Part shown: positions 34,066 to 47,213 of the stretch, piece after piece
Position numbering within the stretch: position 1 is the first letter of the stretch
Layout of the letters: every line of letters begins with the position of its first letter
Assembly (NCBI GenBank): GCA_038380435.1
Contig: JAWZYU010000034.1
Span: forward strand, 6,058,704 to 6,122,703
Reading direction: 5' to 3'
Origin: Ryuthela nishihirai
Taxonomy: Eukaryota; Arthropoda; Arachnida; Araneae; Heptathelidae
DNA: 64,000 nt
Notes under the pieces: generated by a model
Seen by the model: the letters and a program-made list of their open reading frames with translations, nothing else
Databases searched by the model: none
Told to the model about the DNA's origin: nothing
Position numbers and translations under genes: made by a program

Positions 34066-35500
34066 CACTGGCGGAAACTGAAAAAAAGAATGTCCAGAAG
34101 GAATTCCTTTAGGAATGTCATATTAGAATACGTTAATAGTTGAGGGCAGCAGAAACCATGATCAAAGATTGAAAGCCATTGGATGGAAATAATGACACCA
34201 CTGAAGACAATGCACTGTGTATTTAAGGACTAGGGCATGAAGAAAGAAGTTATTCGTCTTGTGTTGTGTTGTTCAGTGCTCTTTGAAGAAGCTACCATGC
34301 CTGGACGATGCAGGCGCACAACATTTGTTCAGTTAGCAGAGTTTGAGCGAGATCGTATAGTGGGTCTTTGGGAAGCAGATTGGTCTTTTCGTCAAATTGG
34401 ACACCACATTGGATGAGAGGTATCAGCAGTGGTACGATGGTGGTGTCGATGGTAAGAAGAGAATTTGCACACTTTCAGACATGGTTCAGGGCAACACAAA
34501 GTTATGGACGCATGAGAGAGGATTGGCGTATCAGGAGGGTGGCAGTGGCAGACAGACAGCTATGGTGTTACAAATTCGATCCTCTATCGTACCAAGGGTG
34601 TCAAATATGGTAGGATTACCAGCTGTACGATACGCAATCATCTTTTGGAAGCTGGACTACAGGCACATGTGCTGCTGGCATGGTTACCACTGTCACCTCG
34701 TCACTGTCAAACACGTTTTTAGTGGTGTCAAGAACGAGTACATTGGAGGGAAGAATAGCAGTCTATGGTCTTCAGTGATGAAAGCCGATTCTGCTCAGGA
34801 GCGTCTGATGGTTGTTTACGAGTCTAAAGGTGACAAGGTGACCAACTTCTTCCATCGTGCATCTGCCACAACACAAAGGGCCCACACTGGGCATTGTGGT
34901 GTGGGGAGTGATTAGCTATCACTCTCGTACATGTCTGGTGTTTGTACAGGGTACACTGAATAGCAATACGTATGTCAGTGACATTGTACAGCTGGTCATC
35001 CTACCATATTTGAGTGTAATCCCAAATGCGACATTCCAGCCGATTAATGCTTGCTTACACTCTGCCCAGGCAACTCAATGGGCTCTTCAGGTAGTGCACC
35101 AACTCCCTTGGCCAGCATGCTCTCCGGACTTGTCTCCAATTGAGCATGTCTGGGACTGGATTGGACAAAGACTCTTCAGCAGACTGTGGCAGACAACAAC
35201 CATCGCTGAATTACGCATCCAAGTTGAAAGCATATGGAATGGTATCCCCCAGCATGATATCCAGCATTTGTATGACCTACTGCATGCCAGATTGGATGCT
35301 TGCATTGCTGCTTGAGGAGGTTCAACATCTTATTAAAATATGCCTTCCGTAAAATGTAATACTCATTAAAATGTAAAATAAACATTGAATCACTTCACAC
35401 ATGTGATCACTGTCTTTTCTCAACAAGTTGTTTCTACTAAATAAATCTCACAGATTACGCTTCAATTGTTAAGGTGTTCTTTTATCAATTTATGCCAGTG
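34066..35500 (+). mobile_element. Tc1-like transposon inserted in minisatellite
   Basis: Inverted ends CACTGGCGGAAACTGA at 34066 and its partner TTTATGCCAGTG ending at 35500 are flanked by TA at 34064-34065 and 35501-35502. Length 1435 bp. Confidence 0.9.
34296..35315 (+). pseudogene. Tc1-type (Tcb-like) transposase, broken
   Basis: The start MPGRCRRTTFVQLAEFERD and RIVGLWEADWSFRQIG form the N-terminal helix-turn-helix; a TGA follows in GHHIG*EVSAVVRWW. The C-terminal part, open from about 34857, shows VVWGVISYHSRT, NACLHSAQAT (in place of DNARPH) and WPACSPDLSPIEHVWDWIG with the last acidic residue. Frameshifts around 34440-34860 and loss of the middle Asp make it inactive. It is about 340 codons overall, the usual length. 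Confidence 0.85.
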
Positions 35501-35502
35501 TA

Positions 35503-35550
35503 GTTTGAATCAAACTTCGTTGATAATAGTTTGAATCAAACTTGTGAGCT
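35503..35550. repeat. ~25-bp minisatellite, right part
   Basis: It continues the GTTTGAATCAAACT / GTTGATAATA units interrupted by the Tc1-like element. Confidence 0.8.
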
Positions 35551-36631
35551 TAAATCAAAGGGTTTCTTCAAGTTGGAGGAGCAAAATGATGGAGGGCAAT
35601 ATTCTATATCTCACATCTATAGAGATATAGAATATTCCATAGATATGATAAGAACATGGGAAGAAATTATTTATATCAAAATTTAATCACATATCCACCA
35701 AATGGAAAAGTACTATTTTTGAAGCTTAAATTATCTACTTTAATGAGATATACATATTATTTTTTTCCAAATGGAAATTTCTATATTTTTAAAAACTGAA
35801 ATTTCATTTTTTGTGCTAGTGGCACTGGCCAGCACCTGTGCTCCTGATCTGTGGAAATTTGGCATTGCTCTACAGAGCTGGTGCCTCTGGAAGATTTAAA
35901 AAACTTCAAAATTTTCCTTTTCTAAGGTTCTACAATTTTCACTATAGTTTAAATTATGTTTTTTGTTTTTGCATTTCAAATTGAACCACTTCAAACAAGT
36001 AACTGATTATGGCTACTGGATAATATATAAGGCCAAAGATAGAACATATACCATTGAAATTGCTTAAAATCCCACAATACACAAATATGGTATTAAGCAA
36101 AGTATGTGTATAGCCGTGGTATTAGCAAAGTACATGGAAAATATGCCCTTTCCTCTAATTTTAGCTGCCACATCTCAAGGTTATTTTTATATGTCACTTT
36201 TTAATGTGTGTTGTGTGTGTATGGGGGATGGGGTGAGGGGAGGCTAGGTGCAGCAGCAGGACTGCAGTCACAACATGACCTTGAAAATAAATGCAGTACG
36301 TGGCCTGTTACATAAAATTTTTTAAAGATTTTTGCAACTGTATGTGTGATGATGCCAGTGCTGCTTTATTACAGTTTTAATAAATTATTTTCCATCTGCG
36401 TGATTTTTGAAGGAAAGGTATATTACCAAAAAGACAATAATCTTTGTAGGAAGTAAACTATGGGACATTTAGAGAGCCATTATTCATTCATATCAGCAAG
36501 TCAAATTACTCAAACAGGGGTAATTTACACATCAAATGCAACTAAGTAATTTATTACTGATCTGCTTGATTGTCATATATACTATTATATGGCATCTGCT
36601 TGCTTTACTATATCATCATAACTGATCTTCC
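35551..36631. other. AT-rich stretch without recognised gene
   Basis: It contains a short inverted pair near 35600-35640 (ATATTCTATATCTC against GAGATATAGAATAT) and a GT-rich run near 36205-36240. No exon was recognised. Confidence 0.5.
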
Positions 36632-36633
36632 TA

Positions 36634-37920
36634 GGCAGTTCAAGGTTGACCTGGAACCTTTTTGCACAAAAGAAATGAATAGGAATACACTACCAAACTA
36701 TGGGTCCTTTTCTAGGTACTCTCCCTTAAAATTAACACCCTTGTCTCATCTCCATGGAAGACCCTTATTCCAGCCATGTAGTAAGATTTGGATTGATGTT
36801 ATAGCCATTGTAGGACATACCCCTGTAGTTGTTCATCTGTAAAGAATTTCTTTCCTCCTAAACACTTCTTAAGTGGGTCAAAGGTGGAAATCACTGGGAG
36901 CCAAGTCAGGACCGTAGGTAGGATGGCTGAGTATTTCCCAACCCATTGATACCATAGCCTGTCATTGTCAAGTGAGCTGTGTGTGGCCTAGCATTGTCAT
37001 GAAACAGGGATGACCTGTTTTAACAATTTTCCTGGTCTCTTTGTGGATGGCAGGTCGAAGTTTCTCTTTTATGAAGGTAGCATAATACTATGCATTCATT
37101 GTTGTGCCCCGTGCAAGAGGTACTCCTGGCGCATCCAAATTATGGGATGTGCCAGGAATACCCTATTTGCATCCCAGAATACTGTAGTTATTAGCTTTCC
37201 TGCAGACAGCACTGCCTTGAATTTCTTCAACCATGGGGAACCCTTATGGCATCATTCACAGCTGGCTCGCTTGGTTTCTGGAGTAAAATAGCATCAGTGG
37301 TCATGATCTGCTGCAGAAATGCATCTCCCTCAGACTTAAAGTGATATGAAAGCTATGTGCAAATGGCAACACAAAACGACTTCTGATCAAATGCCAACCT
37401 TTGGCACTCAATGTGCACATACTTTTCTCAACAGCAGGTGCCTGTGGATAATTTTTTTGCCAACTACCAACACTGAGATTGACTATTGCAGCTATGTCAT
37501 GTACCCTTATCCTCCTGTTTTAACCTGTTGCACACAATCATTTCAGTCACAGCAGTAGCTGACACGTCCATGTGGTTCATTTGCTAGTTCTTCCCAGCCC
37601 TCAGAAAACTTGTTGCACCAACCATAGACACTTGCCTCTGATAGCATTTTATCCCAATACTGTGCTTTCAATCTTTGCAAAATTTCAGCAGGTTTCACTT
37701 TCTCCTTCACAAGAAATTTAACAATACAATGTCATTCCACACTCACTGATATTTCTACAGACTTTATGCTTCCCACAATGCACCTCGCATGCGCCATATA
37801 GATAAAACCACCACTGACATGAAGGGGAGGTTCACACATATTTATCATACAGATTCAGTTGCAACTGGTACAGAACATGGAGTTACAATAAAAAGTCCAA
37901 GTCAATCTTGAATCACCTCG
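36634..37920 (-). mobile_element. mariner-type relic, minus strand
   Basis: The right end (minus 5') TACGAGGTGATTCAAGATTG and the left end GGCAGTTCAAGGTTGACC are diverged inverted repeats with TA outside at 36632-36633 and 37921-37922. The minus-strand translation near 37600-37740 gives IVKFLVKEKVKPAEILQRL, YGWCNKFSEGWEEL and NEPHGR, the mariner N-terminal DNA-binding region. The remainder is too eroded to follow continuously. Confidence 0.8.
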
Positions 37921-38081
37921 TACTACACCAACACAATTGCTGTAGTGTACTAAATAGATGAGCAGCTAATGGAAATGATACCTGGCAATATGATCCCAAT
38001 TGCTGAAAAATAATAATTTTTAACATAAAATGTTATATGAATATTCTCATTTATATAGCTAGTAATAACAATAATTCCAAC

Positions 38082-38150
38082 CTGTCAGCAGTTACAGCTT
38101 AAAGCAGTTGATAATCAGAGAATGAACCAGAGTGCCTGTCCATGAGACAT
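38082..38150 (-). other. Candidate 69-nt non-coding exon (LYSET 5'UTR?)
   Basis: On the minus strand a strong acceptor (TTTTATTTTGTTTCAG) precedes 38150 and a CAG|GTTGGA donor follows 38082. The 69 nt contain stops in the frame of their own ATG, so a UTR exon is more likely than coding. It would splice to the acceptor at 30738. This rests on splice-site pattern alone. Confidence 0.4.
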
Positions 38151-39278
38151 CTGAAACAAAATAAAAATATATTTACTCTATATGAAAATACTTTGCTAAA
38201 TAATTTAAAAAAATATTGATTTACAATATGGTTTATACCTTTTGTAAATATAAGTAGCAACTCATTGCAGATGACAAGATTTCATGAAACCCATTACACT
38301 TAATAGAAATACATTTGTGGGCTACACCTATATATGGCTTTCTTGTGCACAAGGTTAGTCTTCATTTTTTTTTAACTTTAGTTATATTTACAGTTCTATT
38401 TTACACCAAAAACACAATTAAAATAAAATACAAGTAATAAAAAATAATTTTACTTATTTTTAGGCATTTATAACAGTTTTGAAGAACATGAACAAAAATT
38501 TGGAATATTTTGATGCTTTTAAAATATATATACTAAACACCTGAAGAATGCCAAATGGAAGAGTAGATATCTGACCCATAATGACATTTACTTCTGCTTA
38601 CATTAAGGATGGAGAAACATGGAAACTCTTTGTAGCTTACAGATTTGTTCATATGAAAACATTACATAAATAGCCATACCGAAATTTGAACCTAGATCTC
38701 AGCTACTTCCGTATTATAGTGAATGAACATGATACTACTGCATTACTAATGACACTTGCCCTTTTCCTGTAATTGCTAGATTTCATTCATACTCATTTCA
38801 ATAAGTTTCCATATGTTACTTAACCCTTTTATTACCATAACAGCCAAACTGCAGATAGAAAGCAGTGAAGAGGAAGAAACAAGTCCATTTAAAATCTTGG
38901 CCATTTTGTGAAGTTTCAATAGTGTAAGGGTTAAAAAGAAAGACTGTACTAAAACCGATAAGAGCTATATTTTTTGGACAATGAATTATCAGAGCAATAT
39001 GGAAAGCATATTTGCTGTGACCAAGATTTAGGCCAAATGCATATGCCCAGACGCATCATTATGTTAGGATAAATATGAGTCAACCAAGTCAGTGTGTCAA
39101 ATTTCTCCCTTCTTTTTCCAAAGGAATTATGATTGCTTTTTATCTCCAAAATATTACTTTGTTTTAACTACCACATCACTTAATACATATTCCTAATTTG
39201 TATGTGAAATATATGATCAATCCCCAAGGAGTTTGGTAACTGATGAAATAGAGCTAGCACAGATTTATTGAATGAGAT
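38151..39278. other. AT-rich stretch without recognised gene
   Basis: No repeat family or conserved frame was recognised. Confidence 0.5.
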
Positions 39279-39291
39279 ATAGCAGAACTTT

Positions 39292-39672
39292 TGGGTTGTT
39301 TTATCTTTGAGTGGCACTTTTTTGCACACCATGGGCTAAACGGCCAGGTCACAAGGACTCCGAAGGCTCAGAGAAGGTTGGGGGAGGGGACCCACTGAAA
39401 CAGCTGTTGGGAGACAAATGGTAGCCTCCTGTCAAGGCCATAGAGCGTGTTCTTTAACGTGCACAGGGTATGGCTCTCCCGCACACGGGGCCACGGCTTA
39501 ACATCCCATCTGGCGGATGGCGGCCTTTCCAAGACCATTGGTGTCTGCTACTGACTGTGGGCAGGGCAGGGAATTTTGCGGGATAAATCTCAACGCTGAC
39601 CCAGCAAGAACTTGAACTGGGAACTACAGATTACGAGCCTGGTGCGCTACTGACTGAGCCACCCCTGCCCCT
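39292..39672 (-). mobile_element. SINE-A copy, minus
   Basis: Full length with a well-conserved body. The flanks ATAGCAGAACTTT (39279-39291) and ATGGCAGAATTTT (39673-39685) form a 13-bp duplication with two mismatches. Confidence 0.9.
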
Positions 39673-39745
39673 ATGGCAGAATTTTTGATGTAGATCATAG
39701 ATAAGGGTGGGAAAACAAAAAAAATATTACTATTGTAAAAAATAA

Positions 39746-39952
39746 GTTGTCCCATGGCCAAGGGGTTAGTGTGGGTGACCATTAAGCAAAGGGACCTGGG
39801 TTCAAGCCCTGGATAAGACTGATAATGACTGTGTCATCTTTCTGCTGAGGTCCCACCTTCCTCATATACAGTCTGTATAGCATATAAACTGGCAGGCTCT
39901 TGTCAGACCTCTGTGACAAGCAGCTGCTTTAAGGTGTATTTATTATTTTTTT
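39746..39952 (+). mobile_element. SINE-B copy, plus
   Basis: Full SINE-B structure with a weakened A-box. Flanked by ATTGTAAAAAATAA (39732-39745) and ATTGGTAAAAAATAA (39953-39967). Confidence 0.88.
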
Positions 39953-40599
39953 ATTGGTAAAAAATAAACCACATCTACTTGGGGAGGGGGAGAAGAAGTA
40001 AGCAGTAAAATACGTCTAGAACACTGGTCAGCAATATTTTTGTATTAAAATTTAAAATGTTGAAAATTTTTGGTATTGCATTGTACTATAAAATATCCAT
40101 ACTCTGTAATGGAAGGTAGGGAATAGTCTGGATGAATGATTGCTAACTGAGCTGTAGAGTTTTTATAATGTGATCACACATTGATTATTTTTATATACTC
40201 AAAACACTACCAAACATTACAACTAAATTAAAAAAAAGAACTAAAAGTAACAAAAATTAAGTAAATATTAGTTACTATAAACATTTAATGATTCTGTTAT
40301 CCTTTTTTATACTAGATTTATCAGGCTTTGTTTGATAATTGGTGGTCTGGAGATAAATACAAGCATTGCATTTTTCAATTGTCAGTTGATTACAAATAGA
40401 ATAAATGTGTGATTTAACTGCAAAAAAAAAAATGTTCACAATTGTAACTTGTTCCAAATACATCATGTGACGAACAAGCATGCAAAATAATGACACATAA
40501 ATCCAACAATAGAAAACTGTCCTAAAATGGTGAAAAGTAATTTATGTTCCAAAATTAAAAAAAAATCTGTAGAATATGAAAAAAATGCAAAAATTGACA

Positions 40600-40791
40600 G
40601 CCATCCCATGGCTGAGTGGTTAGCATGCTCAGATGCTGATCAAAGGGACCTGGGTTCGAGTCCCAGGTAAAAGGCATGGATGTTCATGTCTTTTCTGCTG
40701 GGATCTCGCTTTCCTCACCTCCTGGGGTCTCACTCCTCTCAGACCTCTGTGGCAAGCAGCTGCTTGAGGGTGTATTTATTCTTTTTTATTT
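40600..40791 (+). mobile_element. SINE-B copy, plus
   Basis: Full SINE-B with good A and B boxes (GGTTCGAGTCCC) and the 3' block GCTGCTTGAGGG. Exact 11-bp duplication AAAAATTGACA at 40589-40599 and 40792-40802. Confidence 0.92.
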
Positions 40792-41353
40792 AAAAATTGA
40801 CAAACAAAATTCTCTCACATGCCCTGGGTTGCTAATCCCCTGTTTAGATTTGTTTAGGCAGAAAACTACCCAAAAATGGGAGAATTTTTATGAAAGCTAT
40901 CTTGTGGAGTAGTCTTTACTTCAAAGCTGGGATCTGATCACTAGAAATCAGATCTTGATTGAGAAAATTTCTGATCTAGATTAAATTTGCCTGTTTTGCT
41001 ATCTAGGAGAAGAAAACATTAGGCATATTGTTCTGGAGTATTCAAAAATCCTCAGATTGAAGAATTATATTGGGAAACAAAGTCCAACTACTGAAGAACT
41101 CAGCCTTTGGTTAGGATTCCAGAGGTCACTGAAGGAAATAAAACACTCTCTTTTCCACTGGTTTCTTAAGCACAAAGAGTACAAATATAACATGATATGC
41201 TTTACAATGACATATATATTTGTGAAATACAAAATAGGGCATGATGAGAAAACTTCCTATACCAGATGTAATAAAAGCTAAATGTGAATATTCACCCATT
41301 ATTTAATAGAGAAAAAAGAAAGTAGAAACATACTTACCTGTGTTGAAATAATT

Positions 41354-41505
41354 AGAAACAAATTGGCTGCCCTGAATGGGATTTGGACTTAGGTCTCACA
41401 GAAGCTTGTTAGGCTAGACCACCAGAGACTAACTGTTTTCTTCAACAAAGTGATACATGAGCATTCCCACATTTTTATTGATTCACCACTGGTGCCATCT
41501 ATGTT
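41354..41505 (-). repeat. tRNA-like repeat SINE-C, minus arm
   Basis: Minus-strand B-box-like region (GACCTAAGTCCAAATCCCA). It is a diverged inverted copy of 41864-42030; both share CATTTTTATTGAT, TTCTTCAACA and the tRNA-like end. Confidence 0.5.
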
Positions 41506-41690
41506 GGCAATTGGGCAACCAAGTTACCTTGTTATGATGGAAGTAATGCTTCTGGGAGACAAGTTGAAATACCACTCGAAGCAACCAATTTTTTTCAGCA
41601 AATTATTTCAAGTGTTTCTTGTCTACAGGACATTTTCCTGTGATTATTACCAAATTATTTATATGCTATGAGCATGAGTGACAAATATTT

Positions 41691-41852
41691 ATCATCATCA
41701 TCCTCAAGCAGCCATGGGCTACAAAAGTCCAACCAGACTGTACAATTTAGTTATCCAAGCATATCTGTCCTGAGCTACATCTGCTGCATCTGGCCACTGC
41801 ATACCAATTCTAACAAGGTCCTGTTTGACACTGTCTGCCCAATTCCTGATAT
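41691..41852 (-). mobile_element. RTE 3'-terminal fragment
   Basis: It begins with (ATC)n and CTCAAGCAGCCATGGGCTAC, the complement of the RTE 3' end, and keeps about 150 bp of the 3' region. It is a strongly 5'-truncated insertion lying between the SINE-C arms. Confidence 0.85.
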
Positions 41853-41863
41853 AGAGCACAAGT

Positions 41864-42030
41864 GGCATATCAATAAAAATGCGGGAATACTTATATGTCA
41901 TACTGTTGAAGAAGAAAATGGTATTGTCTCTGATGATGAAGAATGGTTTGTCTCTGATGATCTAGCAATTATGATGCCTAGCATGTTTCTAGGAAATGTG
42001 GGTTCGAATCCCATTTTTTTCAGCAAATTA
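41864..42030 (+). repeat. tRNA-like repeat SINE-C, plus arm
   Basis: It contains CTAGCAATTATGATGCCTAG and GTGGGTTCGAATCCCA, a clear B-box. It is the inverted partner of 41354-41505. The downstream TTTTTTTCAGCAAATTAT also recurs at 41591-41608. Confidence 0.5.
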
Positions 42031-42119
42031 TATCATGTTTCATGTCTATGGGACTTTTTTTTTGTAATACTTTATTACAAAAAGTACAGTAGAGCTACAC
42101 AGTGCAGTAATTAAATTAA

Positions 42120-42870
42120 AATCTTTAAAATATTTGCTTTCACCTGTCATATTTAAAAATGAATCAGAAAAAAAGCACTTAGACACATAAAAATATTAAA
42201 GCAAAATATAAAAGCTAATTGCAAATCTTATATCCATTTAATAGAGGAAAAAGATAAAAACATTTAAAAGAGAACTGAGAGTTGGCAGCTTTAACTTGTC
42301 CAATTTCAAATATATATATTTTTCATTGAATGTCATTTCAAAAACAACCAAAGATCCTCTTCCTGAAAAATAAATCTTACTTAAACCCAATACCACCAAT
42401 ACCATTCCACCAGCTATAGTTCGTTTTTTTCCCCTCAAATTTCCTGCTAAAAAAAAATGCTGCCTAGTGTAGTTGCACCAGTCACACATGAGGTAGTGCT
42501 GCCCCTGATTGTGATCTTATAATTGTTACTATTCAAAGTTATGAAAGTTAAAATCTGACACTATGACTATTTTGAAGAATTTTTATCTCTTACTGAAACT
42601 CAACAGATTTTACTGCAGTTACCCCATTTCTTGTCTTTGTAAATCACATCCATTTTTATAAATAATACACAATTTCTGTTTAAAAAGGCAGCAACATATT
42701 AGCTCTAATTATTTTTAAATAATTCACAATGCACAATTAAAAAGATTTCTTGTGTAATCTTAATATCATCTTCAATCTGATGATCAATAAAATTATGTCG
42801 AAAATCATGATAACTGGCCTCATTTTGTGAAAGTATAGTAAGCTTTCATACACACATACACATACATACA
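42120..42870. other. AT-rich stretch without recognised gene
   Basis: No recognised feature apart from a short CATACA repeat at about 42849-42870, next to the RTE copy 3 end. Confidence 0.5.
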
Positions 42871-43069
42871 AAATCCTCATGCAGCCATGGGCTACTGAGG
42901 TCCAACCAGACTGTAATTTTCCTCTCCAGACATGTCTGTTCCAAGCTACAGCTGCTGCATTTGGCCACTCTAGGCCAATTCTAACAAGGTCCTGTTTGAC
43001 ATTGTCTGCCCATCACATCCTAGGTCTCCCCCTTTTTTCTGAAACCCTTAGGCACACTGTTCATAATCC

Positions 43070-45708
43070 TGTTTGCCAATCTGCAGTTATGCATATGGGC
43101 AACATGGCCAAACCAACGGAGTCTCTCTCTGCACAATATGCTGCTCAAAGGAAGTTGCTAAACTCATTCTTCTAACCTCACCCCTACTTACAAAGTCAAA
43201 CCACCTATTACCCAAGATATTGCATAAGCATCTAGAATCAAAGCATGAAGTTTCTTGTTATCTCATTTTCATAAAGGGTCCAAGTTTCACTACCATAACG
43301 AATCTTAGAAAGAACCAAACTATTATGCAGCCCAATTTTAGTCTTTAGGTGTATATGCCTATTTTTCCACACTCTCCATAGATTCTTAAAAGTCCCAGTG
43401 GCAATCTCTATTCTTATATTTATCTCATGCCACACATCACCAGTATCTGTTACATAGCTCCCAAGATAATTAAACTGAGACACTTGCTCAATAGTGCAGC
43501 CATTCAAATTAACTGAAGTGCGATCTGCCTGACCAATTTTCATCACTTTAGTTTTTTCTGTTTATCACTAAATCTACTCTATTACCAGCCCTAATGAAAG
43601 AATTCATCTCATGAACAGGGCCAAATCATCTTCATAATCTAAATCAGAAGTTTTGAAATCTCTAGACCATTTAAGCCAAAAATCTTTCCCTTGCAAAGAA
43701 TTTCGCGTAACATAATCAATAACCAAACTAAAAAGGAGACAAAATGCACCCTTGTCTAACTCCGCTAGCAGTGCTAAACCAATCACTGCAAGATGTACTA
43801 ACTCTCACACATGACTCAGTGTTATTATAGAGAGCTTTCAATACACTAACTAAATTAACAGGTATTCCATATGATCTAACAATCAACCACAAATTATGTC
43901 GATCAATAGAGTCTAAAGCCTTTTTGAAATCTATAAAGTTAGTAGCTACAGGTTTCTGAAACTATAAACATTTCTCAATAACCTGCCCGAGTGAAAATAT
44001 TTGATCAATACATCCCCTTCCACTTCTGAATCCACACTGTTCATCACACAGTTGTCCATCAACCAAATTCTTAATTCTGTTAAGTATAATCATGTAAAGA
44101 ACTTTACCTGGAACAGAAAGTAAACTAATTCCCTTATAACTATCACAAGAACTGTGATCACCATTTTTAAAATTTTTTAAAAATCGCGACAATAATAGCT
44201 CTAATAAAATCCTTAGGAACAACAACTTGATCATAAAAAAATATTCAAAATTTCAGCCAGCCATGTGACAACACAAATGTTCCCAGCTCTAAGCATTTCA
44301 GTGTTGATTTCATCCACCCCTGGGGATTTATGCAGTTTTAATTTAGAGACAGCATTGCGACTTTCGAATGTGATATAGGGCCATCATTAAAGCCAGTAAT
44401 GCATCTATCCTAATTACAAACAATGGGAGTAAAAATAATCACATTATTTAGAACATCTCTGAAATGCTCAGCCCACCTAGCAATCACAGAATCCTCACCT
44501 TCAACCACCTGCTACGTTTATTCCTCAATCCCTGTGTACCTGTCTGTTTCTTCCCACATAAAGCGTTAATAATTTGGTACAACCCCCTACTGTTGTGCTA
44601 TTGAACTGTTTCCTCTGCTTTGTCAGCCAAGCTATCAAGCCAAAGATTCTCATCAGCTGTTAACTGATCCTTTACATGTTTATTAAGTTCGTTGTAATGC
44701 CTTCCATTAGGACTAGTAGGGTGTTGTTTCATATTAATCCTGCACTTCCTTCTTTCAGAAATAAGTTTCACAGCCTAATCACTCAAATAATTTTGTTTCC
44801 TCTGTTCCCTTTTACCCAAAAGAGTACCGTTAGTTTCAAGAAAAGCCTGTTTAAACTAATCCCATTCTTTCTCAACTTCAGCAGTAAGCAAACCACAATT
44901 GTCATAATGATTAAGTAGCCTATCATGGTATGCTTTGGCTATATCTGGATCTTTCAGACATCCAGTGTTAAAGCTAATTTTCTTAACCTTAGCAGAACAT
45001 TTCTTAAGCTTCAGCTGCAAGACACATTTGGCTACATAATGATCAGATCCAATTTCGGCTCTCCTGTATGATCTGGTATTTCTAGTCCATTTGCTGTTAA
45101 TTAAAATATAATCTATATATTCCTGTGCAACACATCAGGTGAAACCCATGTATATTTATAAATGCCCCGGTGTTTGTAGTATGTGTTAGTAAACTTAATG
45201 GTTTACAAATAACTTACCTGTATGAGACATTTCCCATTACCATTGTAACTACCAATGCCAAAGGGACCTAAAGCTCCTGCCCAAAGGTCAGAGTCAGTAC
45301 CAACTTTAGCATTGAAGTCACCTATAACAAGTGAAATATCTCCTTCACAGAATTCAGAATATCCTGAAACTGTGTGTAAAATGTATCCTTCCTGTTCTCA
45401 TTAGAGTCCTCTGTGGGGGCATAACAACAGATGGCATTCAAGTTTTTTATTTTTGTTTTAAATTTTGCAATATGAAATCTGTCATTAATGCAGTCGTATC
45501 CTAGAAGTGCATCACTGCTGAGAAGCAATCCTACACCTTGGAAATGCTTTCCATCCTCCCTCCCTGAAAAGAGAAATTTAAAGTTATTTTTAAGTATCTC
45601 ACCTTCACCTGTCCATCTGGTCTCTTGCAAGCCTAGAATATTTAGGTTATAATGCTGGAATTCCTGCACGAGGACATCAAGAGAATAATCTCTATGTAAT
45701 GTCCTCAC
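43070..45708 (-). pseudogene. RTE endonuclease-reverse transcriptase, heavily decayed
   Basis: Minus-strand pieces are MRTLHRDYSLDVL, LQETRWTG and the CCYAPTED region (endonuclease, 45322-45708); GISLLSVPGKVLYMI and FRSGRGCIDQIFSLGQ (43962-44234); SDLDYEDDLALF (43604-43786, YADD changed to YEDD); and FNYLGSYVTDTGDV, YGSETWTL (43238-43546). Many frameshifts separate them. The loss of the YADD alanine and the broken frame show an old inactive copy. Confidence 0.85.
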
Positions 45709-46484
45709 ATTCCACTTCCTGCAGAGAGAAAATGATTAGTAGAATTTTTAAAGAAACTAGGTTTATTGAGAAAGGTGGGCCAACAATATAAAGTCTCCTG
45801 ATTGCAGGCATGGGGCAAAGACCTGTTCCCTCCACCACTACAGGCTGAAGTCATCCATACTGGTAGGAACTTTAGGCACCACCTTTTCAAAGTCATATGA
45901 CCTGCCTGAGACATATTACTCCAGTTTAGGATTGGCAATACCCAGTGGTGAAAGTAGGCCGGTATGCACCGGCAAAACATTTTTCAGTAGTGGCTCCATT
46001 AATGATTTTCTTTACACATTAATGCAGTTTCAACTGAGCATTTAATTTTTTAAAGAGCGAATTGTTCCTTTTAAGAAAAATTCCTAGATTTTTAATTATA
46101 CTACTATAGTTTAACCCTTTAGATACCTGTTGCTTGAAAACCGCATATTTGAGGCGCTTGAGGTTCCATTTCTGCCAACAGGGAGTGCCAAGGCGGAGTG
46201 CTTTCTCTCTTTGAACAATTAGTAAAAGCAGATTGGGAAATGAGAACAGAACTAGACAGACAAAGATGATTCCAACCAAAGCAGTCCCTCGGGGAGTTGT
46301 TAAGTATCCACGGACAATGAACATCCGCAGTAGTTGTTTGGGTTCGGTCTTAATCCCTACCAGAAGCAGAAATGGGAAAAAGGGATGACAAATCAAAGAA
46401 AGGATATGAACTGACTTAGACGCTGAAATGTAATCCTTTACAAGATAATATTTCTGGTTTTCTAATTTTCATCTTTTTAATCTA

Positions 46485-46622
46485 AGAGACTTGAGTTCGA
46501 GCCCCGGGTAAGACATGGATGTTCGTTTTGTTTTTCTGCTGAGGTCCCGCCATCCTCAGAAACCTTCTACTATGGCACATAAACTGACAGGTTGCTGTTA
46601 GACCTCTGTGGCAAGTAACGAC
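46485..46622 (+). mobile_element. SINE-B fragment, 5'-truncated
   Basis: It starts just before the B-box (GAGTTCGAGCCCCGGGTAAG) and continues through the body to GTGGCAAGTAACGACTTCT, where the 3' block is diverged. Confidence 0.75.
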
Positions 46623-47213
46623 TTCTGGTATAAATATACTTTTGCAAATAATTTATATATTGCTGAATTGAAAATCCTAACATTTCTGAGCACAAAGGAA
46701 GGCAATTTAATGGGAGCGATGGGGCACATACTTCCCCAAATTTAACTAATGAGTTTGAAGTTTGGGAGAGGGTCCCATAAAAGTTGCTCATTATTTTTCG
46801 TAAATATGATTTTTGATTAGCACTATAAATAGAACTGCTACCTTTTGAGATTTAAATATTCAGAGATCATAAAGTTGGCTTTAAGTAAATTCTGCTCCCC
46901 CCCAAAAAAACCTAATAATAACGATATATTTATTTAAAATAAAAAACTCAATCATTATTGTTGCTTCAAAATTTTATTTATTATTAAAAAAATACATATT
47001 ATTTTTTAAATTTAAATTCATACATAGAATTATCTTCACAATCTTTTTAGAAACTTTTCGTTCCAGCTTCTGAATATATTCTAAACATTTTGCACAATTC
47101 ACATTATAGTCAGTTTTTGTGCATAATTCTGCTTTCACTCGAATCTTGTTCATTTTTTTTTTTCAAAATTGAAATATACGGCTTATTTTTGTTTTGGCCC
47201 AATCCCTGGTTCT

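Noticed and set aside
46019..46396. 125-residue minus-strand frame inside the hAT as a protein gene
   Set aside because: It shows no hAT transposase motif or other recognised domain, and the composition fits non-coding AT-rich DNA.
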